A DNA stretch of 64,000 bases from Ophthalmolycus amberensis (Eukaryota; Chordata; Actinopteri; Perciformes; Zoarcidae), in the NCBI GenBank assembly GCA_024529925.1, contig JAFEUB010001103.1:525001-589000 (forward strand), given 5' to 3'. A model generated the notes under the pieces. That model did no database searches, was not told the origin of the DNA, and saw nothing but the letters and a program-made list of their open reading frames with translations. A program made the position numbers and the translations under genes. This document shows, piece after piece, positions 47,666-59,639 of this stretch (the stretch's first letter is position 1; every line of letters begins with the position of its first letter).

Positions 47666-49440
47666 ATAGACCCACTGAAGTTGCTGTTTGTAGGATTCTT
47701 TCCTCTGAGTTTATTGAATACTGAGAGCAAACATATACATAACAATTAAGACACTAACACAGGCAATAATATAAAATAAAATACAGATGTGGATCACGCA
47801 CATCTTTTGTAATAATGGTAGATACAAACAGAATACATAAAGCTTCTGTACAGGGATACATAGCAATAATATAGCACAAAACAACTCTTAGCTATTTAAA
47901 GATATAGCGGACTGATCAATACTCAATCAATCAATCAATACTGCTCCGATCGATGGTACCATCACGAACTAGAGTTTGCACATACAAAATGAGATAGTTT
48001 CCCAATTCTCCACACACATTTGCAAATGATATTGCTACATTGATAGCCACAGAGCTCACCAGAGAGAGGAGGGGGCAATGGCCAGCTCTGGAGTTGTGGT
48101 GTGTGTGGGGGCTGCAGATTGATGGGAGTATTAAAGACGGTTAGGATGATGGTTAAATAAATGGGGAAGGGCAGGAGAGGTGAAGGAGAGATGTGGTTGA
48201 ATTGGTTTTCTTTCAGAGTTGTAACAGCTCCACCACTGTTTGATATTCTACTGCTGGAGAACATTGCTCATTTAAAATGGTGGGGATGTGTGGTTGGACA
48301 TCGATAGACGCGCTTGTATCATCCATTCAAATGTCCTTAAATCCATCGTGAAAGACTTTCACAAGGTTAAGCATGCCATAGGCAATGTAGGCCTACCGTG
48401 ATGATCTAACTGTCGTGCTTTTTCGAAACAATAGTATTTCTTGCACATTCAGTAAACTGTCAAGCTGAGATAATCTGTCGGATGATGAATGTGATTGACA
48501 CAACTAAACATATGGACAAACACACTGTTCTGGACACAGCAGGTTTTTCTTTTTTTGACAAACTGTGCTGAGGGTTCTTTAGTCCCAGCATGTCCTTATT
48601 TGAAAGAGAAAAATATATTTTCACCTTTTTAACATCTATGCAATTTTTTACTATGAAGGTGAATGGCGATGAGGTACAAATAATTATTTCTAGTAATAAG
48701 TTGATGTATAAAATTTGGATCGGAGTTTGCATGGTTGCTATTTTACAAATTTGGAGTATACTATCAAGCTGTATTAGTATTCAAAGTGACTCCATTATCC
48801 TCATTAAAATTGTACTTAAAGTACCGCTGGGCTATTCAGAAAATATTACAATGGTCTGGGATGTCAGTGAATGATGAGAAAACAGTCCATCCACTCTGAT
48901 AAATCCTGCAATACAGTAGCTGCAGCTGACGTTCATGTTTGAAAGCAGATTAAATGTGTGCGCGTGCGTGCATGTTAACTAGATTCAACTGTATTACTAA
49001 CCAAGGATTTCACAATGAGATTTTAAAGCACATAAGATATGTGAATACTCAGTGTGGTGAATTGCTAAATGCTGCTGGTCACAATTAGTACTGGTGGATA
49101 GCTATCTTGATATCAATACTTTCTGAATCAATCAAATGCGTATAGATCTCCGGATAAGCAATACCCAGCCTCTTGGTCAGGGGAATATTGAAGCGGGTAT
49201 AATTAAATCAATAAATCAATCATTTTCAAATCAAAAAAAGACTGATTGTTGAACGATTGTTAGTTATATGGTCAAATAGGTTTCTAGTAATATATAGAAA
49301 TCTTTGGCTAAAATTAATAAAACATTAATCATTCGGTTTTCATTAAACAAATGTCTTTGCACAAAACACAAAACCTAATACGATGATCAATAGTAGGAAT
49401 TGCTGTGGCTACTTTGCCCCTCCATGAATTATCCGGTCTA
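47666..49440. other. Non-coding AT-rich spacer
   Basis: AT-rich unique sequence with a small AATC cluster (47925-47940). Open frames on either strand (e.g. 48460-48732 minus, 48590-48874 plus) overlap each other and carry no motif. Confidence 0.6.
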
Positions 49441-49454
49441 TAGTCAAGTACATT

Positions 49455-49800
49455 AAAAACTACAGTTCCCTCCACGAGCTACTTACGCCAAAGTCTGTTT
49501 GTTAAAATCACAGTACAAGTGTGGATGATATGCTAATATGTCTGACACCTGCGTGCATCAAAGCTGTGCTTGCCTGACAATTATACAGAATGGAACACCA
49601 CATACAGTTTATACCACAAGGTTACACTTCTGTCTTCATGCTATTGTCAACAGTACTAGTTTATTTTTAAGTGAGCTAGCAGCGCGGGCTAAGCTAGCCC
49701 ATTCCTCTCCTGTACAGTTAGCGGCCACGTCGGCTTTAGGATACATCGCTGGCTGCGTATCGTTTGTTCCGGAAAAAAGCTGCGCTGCCGACAAAAGAAG
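49455..49800 (+). promoter_or_regulatory. Candidate promoter with ZNF143-type and ETS-type sites
   Basis: AAACTACAGTTCCCTCCA at about 49458 matches the ACTACANNTCCC core of the ZNF143/STAF site found in many vertebrate promoters. TTGTTCCGGAAAAAAG (about 49765) contains a CCGGAA ETS site within a locally CpG-richer stretch (GCGCGGGC, GGCCACGTCGG, GCTGCGCTGCCGAC). A purine-rich GACAAAAGAAGAAGAGAAATG follows, like a fish 5' untranslated region. No TATA box is near. Confidence 0.4.
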
Positions 49801-50025
49801 AAGAGAAATGTCATTTTAAAGTTGGATAATGGAACAAGCTGATGTTTCGGTGCGCTGAATTGCATTGCACGTGTTCATTCAATGCGACAATAAAACAGAC
49901 AAAGCGTTAACCGCGTTCAGGCAGCATCGGCTATCGAACAACGAACTCACACTTAGCAGAATACATTTGCATTGACACAAGTAGACCAATGATAAGCAAT
50001 ACCCCTAAACTGACAATGTGATACA

Positions 50026-50175
50026 ATGGAAAATGAATTATACTTCGTGGACGGACCAAAGATGTCTGCTCACTTTTTGTCTGAACTTTGTGACCAACAA
50101 GAGGACTTTAAAGTTCTTGAGAGATCCACCAGCACCCACGGGAACACAAGAGCAGGTGACAAGCTGAAGAATTAA
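50026..50175 (+). CDS. Short ORF of 49 codons, possible first coding exon
   Basis: ATG at 50026 (context ATACAATGG, G at +4) opens a frame starting MENELYFVDGPKMSAHFLSE and continuing through LCDQQEDFKVLERSTSTHGN to a TAA at 50173-50175. An in-frame TGA at 50011 sits just upstream, so the start is fixed if it is used. The composition (mixed charged and hydrophobic, no low complexity) is more protein-like than other frames here. A potential donor AGCAG/GTGACA lies at 50154, so it may be a first exon of about 43 codons rather than a complete microprotein. An AATAAA follows near 50257. It lies 250-550 bp downstream of the candidate promoter. I do not recognise the protein, and it may be chance. 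Confidence 0.3.
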   Translation: MENELYFVDGPKMSAHFLSELCDQQEDFKVLERSTSTHGNTRAGDKLKN

Positions 50176-50889
50176 GTGTTTACTTCAACTAATCGCTCGA
50201 ACATTAGCTTGTTCAATGACATTTGGTAAAACAAAGCACTGCCTAGTAGTCCTACAAAATAAAAGTAATGTTTTCGCCTGTGCCTGTAAGCCTAGCTTTG
50301 TTTTGTAGCCTCGTGTTTGTGTGCCTCTGTGTCACGCTGAAGTGCAGACAATTTCAGCTTAGTCCACACGGATTGATCAGTGGGTGGTGGTTGATTAATT
50401 TAAGTGGGCTCTGCAGTGCTGCAGGTTAGTGGTTGTCAGATTATAGCCCCTTTGATTGATACATTCATTTTTATGAGTCATGTAATGAAATTACCTATTG
50501 ACAAGCCGGGGCAGACTGGTTCTGATCAATAAACACTGGTAGTGGATAGGGTTTCAACAACCATCGGCGTTTTCAGACAGCTTTTAAACATATATATTCC
50601 ATTCAGCTTAGCAATGAGCTTCGTTGTATTTGTGTCACATCCAAAAATGTACATCTACAAGCATATTAAAGTAGTTGTTTCAATAGTTAACACTGATGCA
50701 GTGATATTTTGGCTGGAAACTTTTTTTGATTACATGCTGAAAAGCTCAACGATGAACTCTATGATGGTGAGAGAATGGGTAGTGTCCATATCAGTTCAGT
50801 TAAAAAAAAAAAAAGTGAATGAGGGTGTCTGGACATTATCAAAACTTATAGCAAATAAGATATTACTGCCAGTCCAAGTACAAAAACTT

Positions 50890-50975
50890 ACATTATTAGG
50901 CTTATTAGGCTCCACTGTCATACATTGTTATGTATATGACAATAAACTTAAAACTTAACTTAACTTAACTTAACA
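50890..50975 (+). mobile_element. Non-LTR retrotransposon 3' tail with (ACTTA)n
   Basis: GTTATGTATATGACAATAAA followed by ACTTAAAACTTAACTTAACT is the characteristic 3' end of fish L2/Rex-type LINE copies: a polyadenylation-like AATAAA then a short tandem 5-mer instead of poly(A). The upstream frame shows no reverse transcriptase motif, so this is a heavily 5'-truncated or decayed copy. Confidence 0.55.
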
Positions 50976-50999
50976 CTGACGAGAGGTTAACACTGTTGC

Positions 51000-51096
51000 T
51001 GTAGTGGTATCAGGTGGTTGTATCAGAGTAGTTCTTTTGCAGGTACGAGCTAGTACATGAGCACAGTATCGGACCAGATACTATCGGTGCATCCCT
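51000..51096 (+). mobile_element. hAT-like MITE fragment (right end)
   Basis: Ends in CTATCGGTGCATCCCTAG, the complement of the TAGGGATGCACCGATA terminus widespread in vertebrate hAT-like elements. The preceding GTATCGGACCAGATA is also typical of the family. The left terminus was not found. Confidence 0.5.
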
Positions 51097-51099
51097 AGA

Positions 51100-52140
51100 T
51101 TTCCACTTCAATTTCAGTATGTCTTTGAAAAGGTACAGTTGTGCTTCAACTCTGTCATTTCTTATGAATTATAAGTACTCACAATTAAACATTTTGACAG
51201 GGAATCTAATGTGATACACTCAGTTTTTTCTGGTTAAACCTAAAACGATTACTCAACAATGAGTAAAAACTCACAAGGCGTTAATCATTTCATCACACGG
51301 AGAGCACTTACAAGTCCTGACAATCGGCTCCAAGGTATTATTTAACACACTATTATCCCCCAAACTCTGACAGAAATCGAACCACTAGTGCTTGGATTCT
51401 TTTATTCTTCAGTGTTTTTACAATATCCAGTGTTTCCTGGCTGGAGGTACAATGCGGCAATAAGAATACCGTTATGAAGCCATTCAGCAAGTTTTAACAA
51501 TGAATCTTACAGTAAAAAGAATTATAAAACAACGATTTTAATTTATTTTTTCCAACTTTTGCACTCACTGTAAGTGAAAACAAATGCCGTAGGCCCAAGG
51601 GCGAGCATCTGGTTGACTAGATTAGTCACCATGTTTTAACACCTCACTATAAAAGTCAGAGGATGCATTTGTCTGAACATCTACCCCCCGCGCCGTTTTC
51701 CTAATTGGGAACAGCATGTGGCTACTGGCTCCACCGCACTTGTGTATGTTGTATTCTAAGCGGCACCTAAGTTAAACACCATCACAGACTCTCCTTTCAT
51801 TCTCCGCTTCATTTCAATACTTGGCTCCCTTCTTCTTGCTCGCAGGCCTCTGCTAATAGGCACCTTGCCCGAGGCGCTCCACCTCACACCCGGTGCAATC
51901 GCCCGCACACCAAAAACTGAACCATTCGCATTCGTTCGGCAGTACGCTGCCGCGTCTGTGGAATGAGAAATATCACTTGCATCCTGTCATGTCGAAAGCC
52001 AAAAAAAAAGAAAAAACTGTTTGTTAATGCTGAGATATGAGATGATTGAGTGTGTTCTCCTCGCCCGGGCCGTGCAGAGGACATTATCAGCCGCAGCATG
52101 CTGGGGTCTGCGTCTCCTCCAACAGTCTGACCTAGTTACC
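51100..52140. other. Non-coding spacer
   Basis: Nothing recognised. Confidence 0.6.
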
Positions 52141-52147
52141 AAATCAC

Positions 52148-52148
52148 T

Positions 52149-52176
<28 letters not shown>
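52148..52176. repeat. (CA)n microsatellite
   Basis: Pure CA array. Confidence 0.95.
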
Positions 52177-52179
<3 letters not shown>

Positions 52180-53583
52180 AGAAAGCTCTCTAGCGGGTAT
52201 TGCAGGGGATAAGTAAAGTGTCATTCCCCCAGCAGAGTCGCGTGGTTCAGTGTAAGGCAGGACAGCGACAGTTCAAGGAGACTCGAGAGGAGAGGAGGAA
52301 ACAGTGGCTCTGAGGACCCTATTCAATGTGGTTTTTTCCCCTCAGTGCGTGTGTGTTTGTTCCAGGCGCGCGCATGGCTGAGTCTCCTCTCCAGCACACA
52401 CAGCTCACTGTTCCTCCCAAGCTCAGCCGCCACTAAATCAGCTGGCGGTAACGCTCGCTCTCCCCCCCTCATCCTCCCACTCAACCCTCTCTCAGCCTTC
52501 TTACAGTATCCGTCTTTCTTTTTATTATTCTGGCATGCTAGCTAAGTTTTCTTTCTTCTCTTCTTTTCCAATTTAAATACACTTAATTTGTTTTATATAT
52601 ATTATACAGGATGTTGTATGGACAGTTCTGTCTTTTATTCCCCTTCCTATTCATAAAAAATAAATAAGCTGTTGTGTTATGAAGCAGCCAGAGGCTATAT
52701 TTTTGTCTTTTTTGCCTCGCAGAAAATAAGTGCGCCTTACCCAAAACCGACAGGGAAGAAAAGGAGAGTGTGTTTATCACATAGCACTTTGAATATGTTT
52801 GTTATGCACCTAGGTAACTAAAACAGCAGGACTTTATTTATTCATTTATTTTTTTCACCGTGTGTGGGCGGTGGACGTGCACACATTTCTCAAAAGATGA
52901 TCTGAAGGATATATTGTTAGAGCAATCTGCCCACATGCTGTCAGACATGAGTGTGTAGTGCGTAATGGGAATAAATGGCCTGTTTATGGGTTCGTCTGTA
53001 TGCATGCAGAAGGGTCCGCACTCTGGAGAGGCCAAGCTGCCGCCTGAAACTTTCACTGACGGTGAGTGTGCGGAAGAGGGGGGGGGGGCTGAAGGCCGAC
53101 GGCAGACTTGTAGCCCAAGGCGTGGAAAAGACCTGCATCCATCTGCATTTTAATTTCCAGCGATTTCTCTTTCATCTCATCGACATCTTAAAGTTTGCAC
53201 CGGGTGTTGCTTTATTCATCCGGAGCGTATTGTCTGGTTCCGAGGGCAGAGAGTGTGTTGTGGAGGCGTTAGAGTGCAGGGTTCTCTGGGGGGGGCAGAG
53301 GCCTGCAGCAAGGGGCGCTGAGCCATCATCTTTGGCCAGGCCTCATGTCAGGCCCGTGGCAGTGATCGGCGAGACGCACAGCCCCCGGAGATATGGTGTA
53401 GCGGTGGCTCTTGCTATGGACCCCCCCCCCCCCACACACACACACACTGTCCTCTCCGTGTTGGGAGACACACTAACACACTACTGCCCTGGAGCTGGGA
53501 GCCGTGGCACGGAGCCTAGCTGGGCTACCTGTGTCTGCCCTTATCCCATCAGCCAGCTGTGGCAGCTATGTGTGAAGAGGCAA

Positions 53584-53585
<2 letters not shown>
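52177..53585. other. Non-coding spacer, possible exon-like segment
   Basis: A segment at about 52950-53067 is open (MQKGPHSGEAKLPPETFTDG) and ends at ACTGACG/GTGAGTGTG, a strong donor. No matching acceptor or homology was found. A 245-codon frame (52975-53712) spans poly(G), poly(C) and (GT)n and is not credible as a gene. Confidence 0.4.

Positions 53586-53645
<60 letters not shown>
53586..53645. repeat. (GT)30 microsatellite
   Basis: Pure GT array of about 60 bp. Confidence 0.95.
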
Positions 53646-53646
<1 letters not shown>

Positions 53647-55826
53647 TTGAGCAAATCAGTGACTGTGGCAAAAGCATTTAGCTGCATCAAGGCTCGCACT
53701 TTTGATTTTTGATTGTCTTTTTCTTTTTTTCTTTTTTTAAAAAGCCAATGGGAATTCATTTATTTTGAGACGTGCCGAGGGTTCAGCCTATTATTGCACC
53801 GAGTGTACTCTTCAAGCAAACCGTAATATTACAAATGACAAAGTCTGAAGAATCCATGACGGTTCAAACTGCCATTTTGTCGTCCAAAAGCAATTTCTTG
53901 AAGTGTGAGACGTGCAGGCCACTCCATTTGGCAAAAGACGTGTTATCCATCAGCCAATTGATTTGCAAGAGACTTGGAGGAGCGAGCACTCCCTCTCTCT
54001 CTACAGCTGCATGATACCGACTGTGTATCAGGGTGGATATGCCAATATTTCCAGCCATGCTGTCTTGTCAATATCTTCATTTTAATAGGGGGGCAATTAA
54101 AATCTGATAGCCCAATCCTCTTCGTTGTTGATTGCCTTTCATTGCTGTAATTTTTGCTCGTCTAAACATTCATTTATCCAAAAACAGGTTTGCATTTAGA
54201 GTAGATTAATACTGTTTTTCCGCCAGCATGGTCCTGCTTTATATTCATACAGTTACCTGTGTTTACACCTGGGTGTATGTCACAGTATAGGCCCAGGCAG
54301 CTGCACTGGAGTTGTGTGGTAAAAGGATAAGGCGTGGCTTTATGTTTGTTGTTGTCAACAAATCTCACGAAACGACCAAAACCAACACTACGTGTGTCTG
54401 TGTGTCACTACTTTCTGACTTCCACCAGGCCGTGCGTGGCTCTCAGCCCCGAACAACATTTGTACATCCAATGTATATTTAAAAATAGAATCCCTGAAAC
54501 GACCGGGCGCTGTAGTTTTAAGCAAATGCAACTCATACAGGAGTAAGTAGAACATTTGTTTGGGACTATTTTCAGCTGTGGATTTGGTGCTCTAATGGCA
54601 GCAGGCCGGTGTAACACTCAAAATAAACTGCAGTGCCCATATTTATGGTAATAAGGAACATGTCACAGTGCACCAGTGTGGCTCATTGATGTGTTATTAT
54701 TATAATTTGTTTTAACAGAGGCTTATTACACACATAAATAAGATATATTCAATATTTGGCATTCGATAAACAGATAATACTTCCCACTAGGATCAATTAA
54801 TTGGTGGTTTTGGTCTTTTCTTGGGCTTGTTTGACTATAACAAAAAATCCAGAATATGACCTTTACATGTGTAAATTGTCAAGGGTCAGTATTTCACTGA
54901 TATTGTTTTTTTTTTGTCATACTCTTCCCTTGCTTAGATCATCCCAGTCATAGACCTGAGCAGATGGAGGCATTGTCAGACTCTTCCTGTATATTGTTCT
55001 TTTGTATACAATGTAACGCAGCAGAAATGCTCCAAAATGCGAAAATCAACATTTCTTTAAAACGATAAAAGTTAAATGGATCTGTGGAGCAGTGACTTCA
55101 TTATCCCGGAAGCCCAATTAAAATCTGTCTCCCGACACATGCAATGATATGTAGTGGTAACAGCCAAAGGTGTAAATTCAATCACATTGCAATATGCTTT
55201 ATGAGCTTCTCCCTGATTATGTATCCCTCCCCCCTCCCCCTTAGCAGTGCAGAGAGCAGAGGGAGGTCTCCTTAACACCGGAGTTTAGGCTTTAATTTCA
55301 CTAAAGTGGTCAGATTCATGCATTTTGAATAATTAACATCGGTTTGCATTACCTCTGCTCGGAAGTCCGCTCGCACACACTCGCACGTTTTTTGGGGGGT
55401 TTTTTACACACTGCCGCGCGTTCGAGCTAGTGCACGTGCACCAGGCACGCACATGTGATAGCAGATGCTAATTCCGAGCTAATGCTAATTCACCAAGTGC
55501 TTTATCATCCTTTGATGAAATGTGCTCTAAAAAAAGCTGCCAAAAATGATTTGTTTCTTAAAGAGGAAGAAATTGAGGAAGTTTAGTTGTGTGATTTTTA
55601 AATGATCAAAAGGGAAATAATATGTACTGATACAATAGAGTGTGGGAATGTGCTTTTAGTAATTAGTGTGATAAGATGCATTTGTTACTTACGCCTGATT
55701 CCTCCCAGAGCTGCACGATCTGGCTAATGTCGAGGATTTGTCCTCTCCGGAACAAATGGTCTCATACTGCCACGCCACGCCGCATGCACTCCCTTTATTT
55801 CCAGTGTCCTGAATACATCCATGACC
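53646..55826. other. Non-coding spacer with candidate regulatory blocks
   Basis: Blocks at 54075-54106 and 55095-55129 share CTTCATT...CAATTAAAATCTG in the same orientation. No exon or mobile element is recognised. Confidence 0.55.
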
Positions 55827-56255
55827 CTACACTCTTAGCCCGAACTAGTTGACTTTACTAGAAAACCGCGTGGAAACCCGTTGCCTCAAACCAATTAAGT
55901 TTTTACAAATGGAGGAACTAAACAGATCTAGTGGTGTTAACATAGAACCTTAATGAATGCAGTAGACAAATTTAAGCCCACATTAGTAATCTTTACTAAA
56001 AATCATTAGTTCACTTGACTCATTTTTTCTTTAATCTAAGTTTAATGAAGTAACTATTTTAATTTCAACATACATAAGCATATATGAACAAATTACTAAT
56101 ATAACATTATTTATTGCTACTTAAGACCATTAGTTTATTTAAGTAATGACTTTATGTTTAATAAAATGAATTATAGTATTTGATTTTGAGATTGAATGCA
56201 TTGTTTCAAGAAAACTGTAAAGGAAAGAAATTCAACAATACATTTGAATGTTCCA

Positions 56256-58260
56256 ATGTGTTTTATTTTTTCAAAACATTGCATTGTAACAAGAAATTCC
56301 AACTTGTCGAGAGAAGAAATGCAGCATTACACAGTAACTGTGCCATGTGAATGACTATTCACATGCAGACATTTCAACTTGACTGGATAAGGACAGAGGA
56401 ACTGGGTTAAAGATATCGAAACAACTGAACACCAATATGCAGTCCTGACCATACACTGTAAAACACAAGTGGTGGAACATTCCTACTCCTCATTCAACAT
56501 AAACTTATAACATAATTCAAAATAAGTATCTTAGTCGTTAAACATTTCCTGAGAGTCTTTGGTGACAAAGGGGGATTAAAACCATGTGAGGCTTGGTTTG
56601 GAGGGGCTAGCAGACCCCACAGTTAAGGTGTCTCTGCATATAAGACCTAAACAGACAGCAAACTCTGCAATGAATAGTATCAAAAACAGGATTTTAAAAC
56701 ATCGCATGTATCACATGTATAACACATACATGTTTAGGCTTGTTCAGTAGGGATGCTGACTGTGGCACGCCTCCTGGAGCTTCCCCTGTCTGCTGCCAGG
56801 TTGAACCACCTCATTGCTGTTTCACACTCATCATCTGTGGCGGCACGTGAGACATGATTCTTTCGACGGCATCTGTAATCACAAGCAGATCATACAAAAT
56901 CCCATGAGCCCTCAGTGGAACATATAGCAGACATGCAGTCTAAAAGCTAGTGGCTGTCTGGCATGTAAAGGTTTGCTATGCTATATTCAGAGCTAATATA
57001 TCATATAACTATTATGTGAAGATATAGTCGAGTAATATCTACCTGAGGAGAGAATGAAGTTGAAGTTGCAAAGCAAATTTGTAAGTTTGAACACGATCTA
57101 AGACCTCTGGGTGACTTCAAATTGTTTTCATTAAATATTAGTGACTTACGCAGGAGCAAAGTCTTCGACTCCATCTGGCTGAAGGACTTTTTCCCATTCA
57201 TCCCTTTCCAGTTCATTCTCTTCCCAACATCACCGTTGAACATGCGGGCAAGGATGTTCCATGTAACCCGTTTTGTGTCATGTCCTCCGATGGTTGCCAG
57301 GGAGGAAATCTAAAATGGATCAAAAAAGTACTGTTAACACTTTACAGAACGTTTTTTCTACAATTTCACTCTTAAAATCATGCTTTTAAACATATTTAAA
57401 AAAGGAAAGAGAACTTACCAAACAAAGGCTGGCCTCGAGGTAGATCAGTTGCTCTCTCAGGTTTGTCTGAGTTCAGGAGGAAAGGTGAACCTCCCACCCT
57501 ATTGTATGCCCCCTGTTGCCTGGGTCCTAATGGTAGGCTGCCTGTTACCTGCCTGCAGTATTTGAACGGGGGAAAAAGGCGCGTTTGATGTGCGGATACC
57601 CCGGTGTCCGCAGTGAGTCCGCTGTTTGACGGTGCGCGATCCGGGGGCGACCTGAATCGACTTATGAACTCACAATATGTACACTTCCATTGCATCTTCA
57701 CAAGAACCTGTGAAAACAAAAAGAAAACTATTGGCTCAACTTTCAGTTCAACAACCCAGTTCCAGTAACATTAACTCCACTGCAAAACGTTACCCAGCCT
57801 CTGCTAATAACCAACTAATGACCTCGTGCCTTGAGAAGCTAGCTAAGTTACTGCTATAAATGCCATAAATAACTCCTGTGCAACCTAACCAAGCACCATT
57901 TTGAAAAGCTAACGTAACTTAACGTTGTCGTCAGCTAGCTTAAAACACAGCACACGTGTTAAAGTTATAAACGACCCACAGAAAATCGTTAGCATGCTAA
58001 CACTCAGCTAACGTTAGCGTTTAGCTTACTTGTTGAAATAAATGCTCCCAGAATGATATCTAACGTTAGTCAATATGGTGAGAGTACACACTCACCATTC
58101 CACTTGGTTCAAAGTTGTTGCAGAAGTCCCGCAGCTCCGTCAAAGCCAGGATAGGTGTCGCGCTCGGACGCAGGACGAGCAGACTCCTCTGGGCTCGTCA
58201 CTGCGCTGCACACGGCACTAATGCTGAATCGAGTGAAATTCAAACGGGCCCCTCCCCTCC
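56256..58260 (-). repeat. 2.0-kb intron-containing module, copy B (inverted relative to copy A)
   Basis: Near-identical reverse-complement of 20781-22779, with substitutions and small indels scattered through exons and introns. Homology ends at ATGTGTTTTATT (complement of AATAAAACACAT) on the left. On the right it ends within a C-rich run where copy B has extra CCCCT units. All four splice-site pairs are conserved. The two copies can pair over 2 kb across 33.5 kb. Confidence 0.8.
56753..58098 (-). pseudogene. DUF4806-like gene remnant, copy B
   Basis: Minus-strand exons mirror copy A. Exon 1 ends at 58096, exon 2 is 57707-57419, exon 3 57309-57150, exon 4 from 56872. Exon 2 encodes VLVKMQWKCTYCEFISRFRS (T to K and L to F relative to copy A). 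Exon 3 has the SSLATIGGHD...MNWKG-NGKKSFSQME core (I to M relative to copy A), and exon 4 the MRWFNLAADRGSSRRR tail. The same phase problems occur: exon 2/3 out of phase, and one base missing for the expected exon 4 frame near 56865. The gene was therefore already defective, or is read differently, in the common ancestor. Copy B sits inside a non-autonomous transposon on the minus strand. Domain assignment is from memory and the function of DUF4806 is unknown. Confidence 0.55.
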
Positions 58261-58454
58261 CCTCCCCCCCCTTACAGAAACGTAACCTGCCAAGTTATCT
58301 CTGCTAGAACATGATCAGTGCACTCACTATTTCAGTTGATTAGTGCAAACTACTAAATAGATTTAGTAATGACACAGTTGTTTTACAAAACACGCAAGTA
58401 TAAGCAATGACTACTGAAAAGTTTAATTTGAAATCAATTCGGGTTTAGAGTGTA

Positions 58455-58905
58455 GCCACTCACCCCCAGGAGTACCCACTTATCTCTCTTACCCGGAGTC
58501 ACCCCCCAGTCTCTCCTCCTCAGGCCTTGTCGCCCCCTCCTTTGTCCCAGATCCCTCTCAGCAGGACGCAGCATTCTCCCTAACAACCATGGGGTCCATT
58601 TGGGCTCGCTCCAGTTACCACCAAGAAGCTGTGACGCAAACACATATTGGACACGGACGCGAATATACTTCGAAAGTTGATGTTTTTGATAGACACACAC
58701 ACACACAGCAGTTACATTCCCATAGAAACAGGTATACTTTTTGCCCCGGACTGAACCGGAATGCCACATGACCAGTTAGCAGCACTGTTCCTATAATGTC
58801 CCGCTGGCATTTTTTCCCGTAAACTAAAAGGCCTGCTAATGCTTTCTGCTCCGTCTGCCATTTATTTAATGCTCCGAGGCACAGGGACGCCGTAACAATG
58901 CAGTG
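58455..58905. other. Non-coding spacer
   Basis: Nothing recognised. CTC-rich stretch near 58490-58560. Confidence 0.6.
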
Positions 58906-58990
58906 CACACACACACACACACACATATATGTGCACATGGTGTGACCTCGTGCTGCCCCCCCCCCCCCCCACACACACACACACACACAC
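58906..58990. repeat. (CA)n - poly(C) - (CA)n compound repeat
   Basis: CA array at 58906-58925, poly(C) at 58957-58970, CA array to 58990. Confidence 0.9.
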
Positions 58991-59281
58991 ATGAATACTC
59001 AGAAACACACGAGTGAAACGCACACCTAAATGGAAAGAAATCTGAAAGACGTCCTATATTTTTGTCCCGTTTTTTTCCTCTTTAACCTCTCCATTTGTCA
59101 TCCGTTGAATCCCTCTTTTCATCTCATTTCTATCGATCTGCGATCCAAAGTGAGCGTCAGATATGAAAGTTACACCGGGGCTACAGCAGCGCGAGCGCAC
59201 CCGGCATTCAGCTGTCTCTTTCAAAGCGATAAATACACTCTTGTGTTAGGAATGTCACAAAGGGAGAAGCGCCTGAGTGTG

Positions 59282-59283
<2 letters not shown>

Positions 59284-59333
<50 letters not shown>

Positions 59334-59390
59334 CACACATACCCTCTCACACCCACACACACACATACCCTCTCACACCCACACAACAGG
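59284..59390. repeat. (CA)n microsatellite with 18-20 bp higher-order repeat
   Basis: CA array to about 59338, followed by two near-identical units of ACATACCCTCTCACACCCAC, so the array has a tandem duplication at its right edge. Confidence 0.9.
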
Positions 59391-59639
59391 CTGCTGCAGC
59401 ATTCTAAGGTTGAGAATGGCTGCTGTGCAGAGCAGAGAACCTCTTGGTGGTGCTGTCCAAGGTCAGCGGATGTGGCTCAGGAGCTGTCCAGAGTTCTGAA
59501 GCCGGCTTTTGTTTCCTCGTGCTCTGTAGTGCAGAGCAGCTGGATGGTTTCAGTCTCAAAACTGGCACCTCCCAATGAACTCAAGCTACTCTACAAAAGT
59601 GTAAGTGGCTTTTTAATAGCCAAATTTAACAACAGCTAG

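Larger units (their letters stand above)
55830..58452 (-). mobile_element. CACTA-like DNA transposon, 2.6 kb, carrying module copy B
   Basis: The left end CACTCTTAGCCCGAA (55830-55844) matches the reverse complement of the right end, CACTCTAAACCCGAA (58438-58452), at 13 of 15 positions. TA flanks both ends (55828-55829, 58453-58454) as a 2-bp target duplication. Between the TIRs and the internal module are AT-rich subterminal arms of about 425 and 190 bp. These arms repeat TTAGTAAT/ATTACTAA and AAGTAATGAC/TAGTAATGAC motifs, as expected of transposase-binding subterminal repeats. CACT termini, short duplication and subterminal repeats fit the CACTA/EnSpm superfamily, though that group usually makes 3-bp duplications. 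No transposase is present, so the copy is non-autonomous. Confidence 0.65.

Noticed and set aside
52975..53712. 245-codon open frame on the + strand
   Set aside because: It runs through a poly(G), a poly(C) and a 60-bp GT array. The C-terminal half is VCVCV repeats and no domain is visible.
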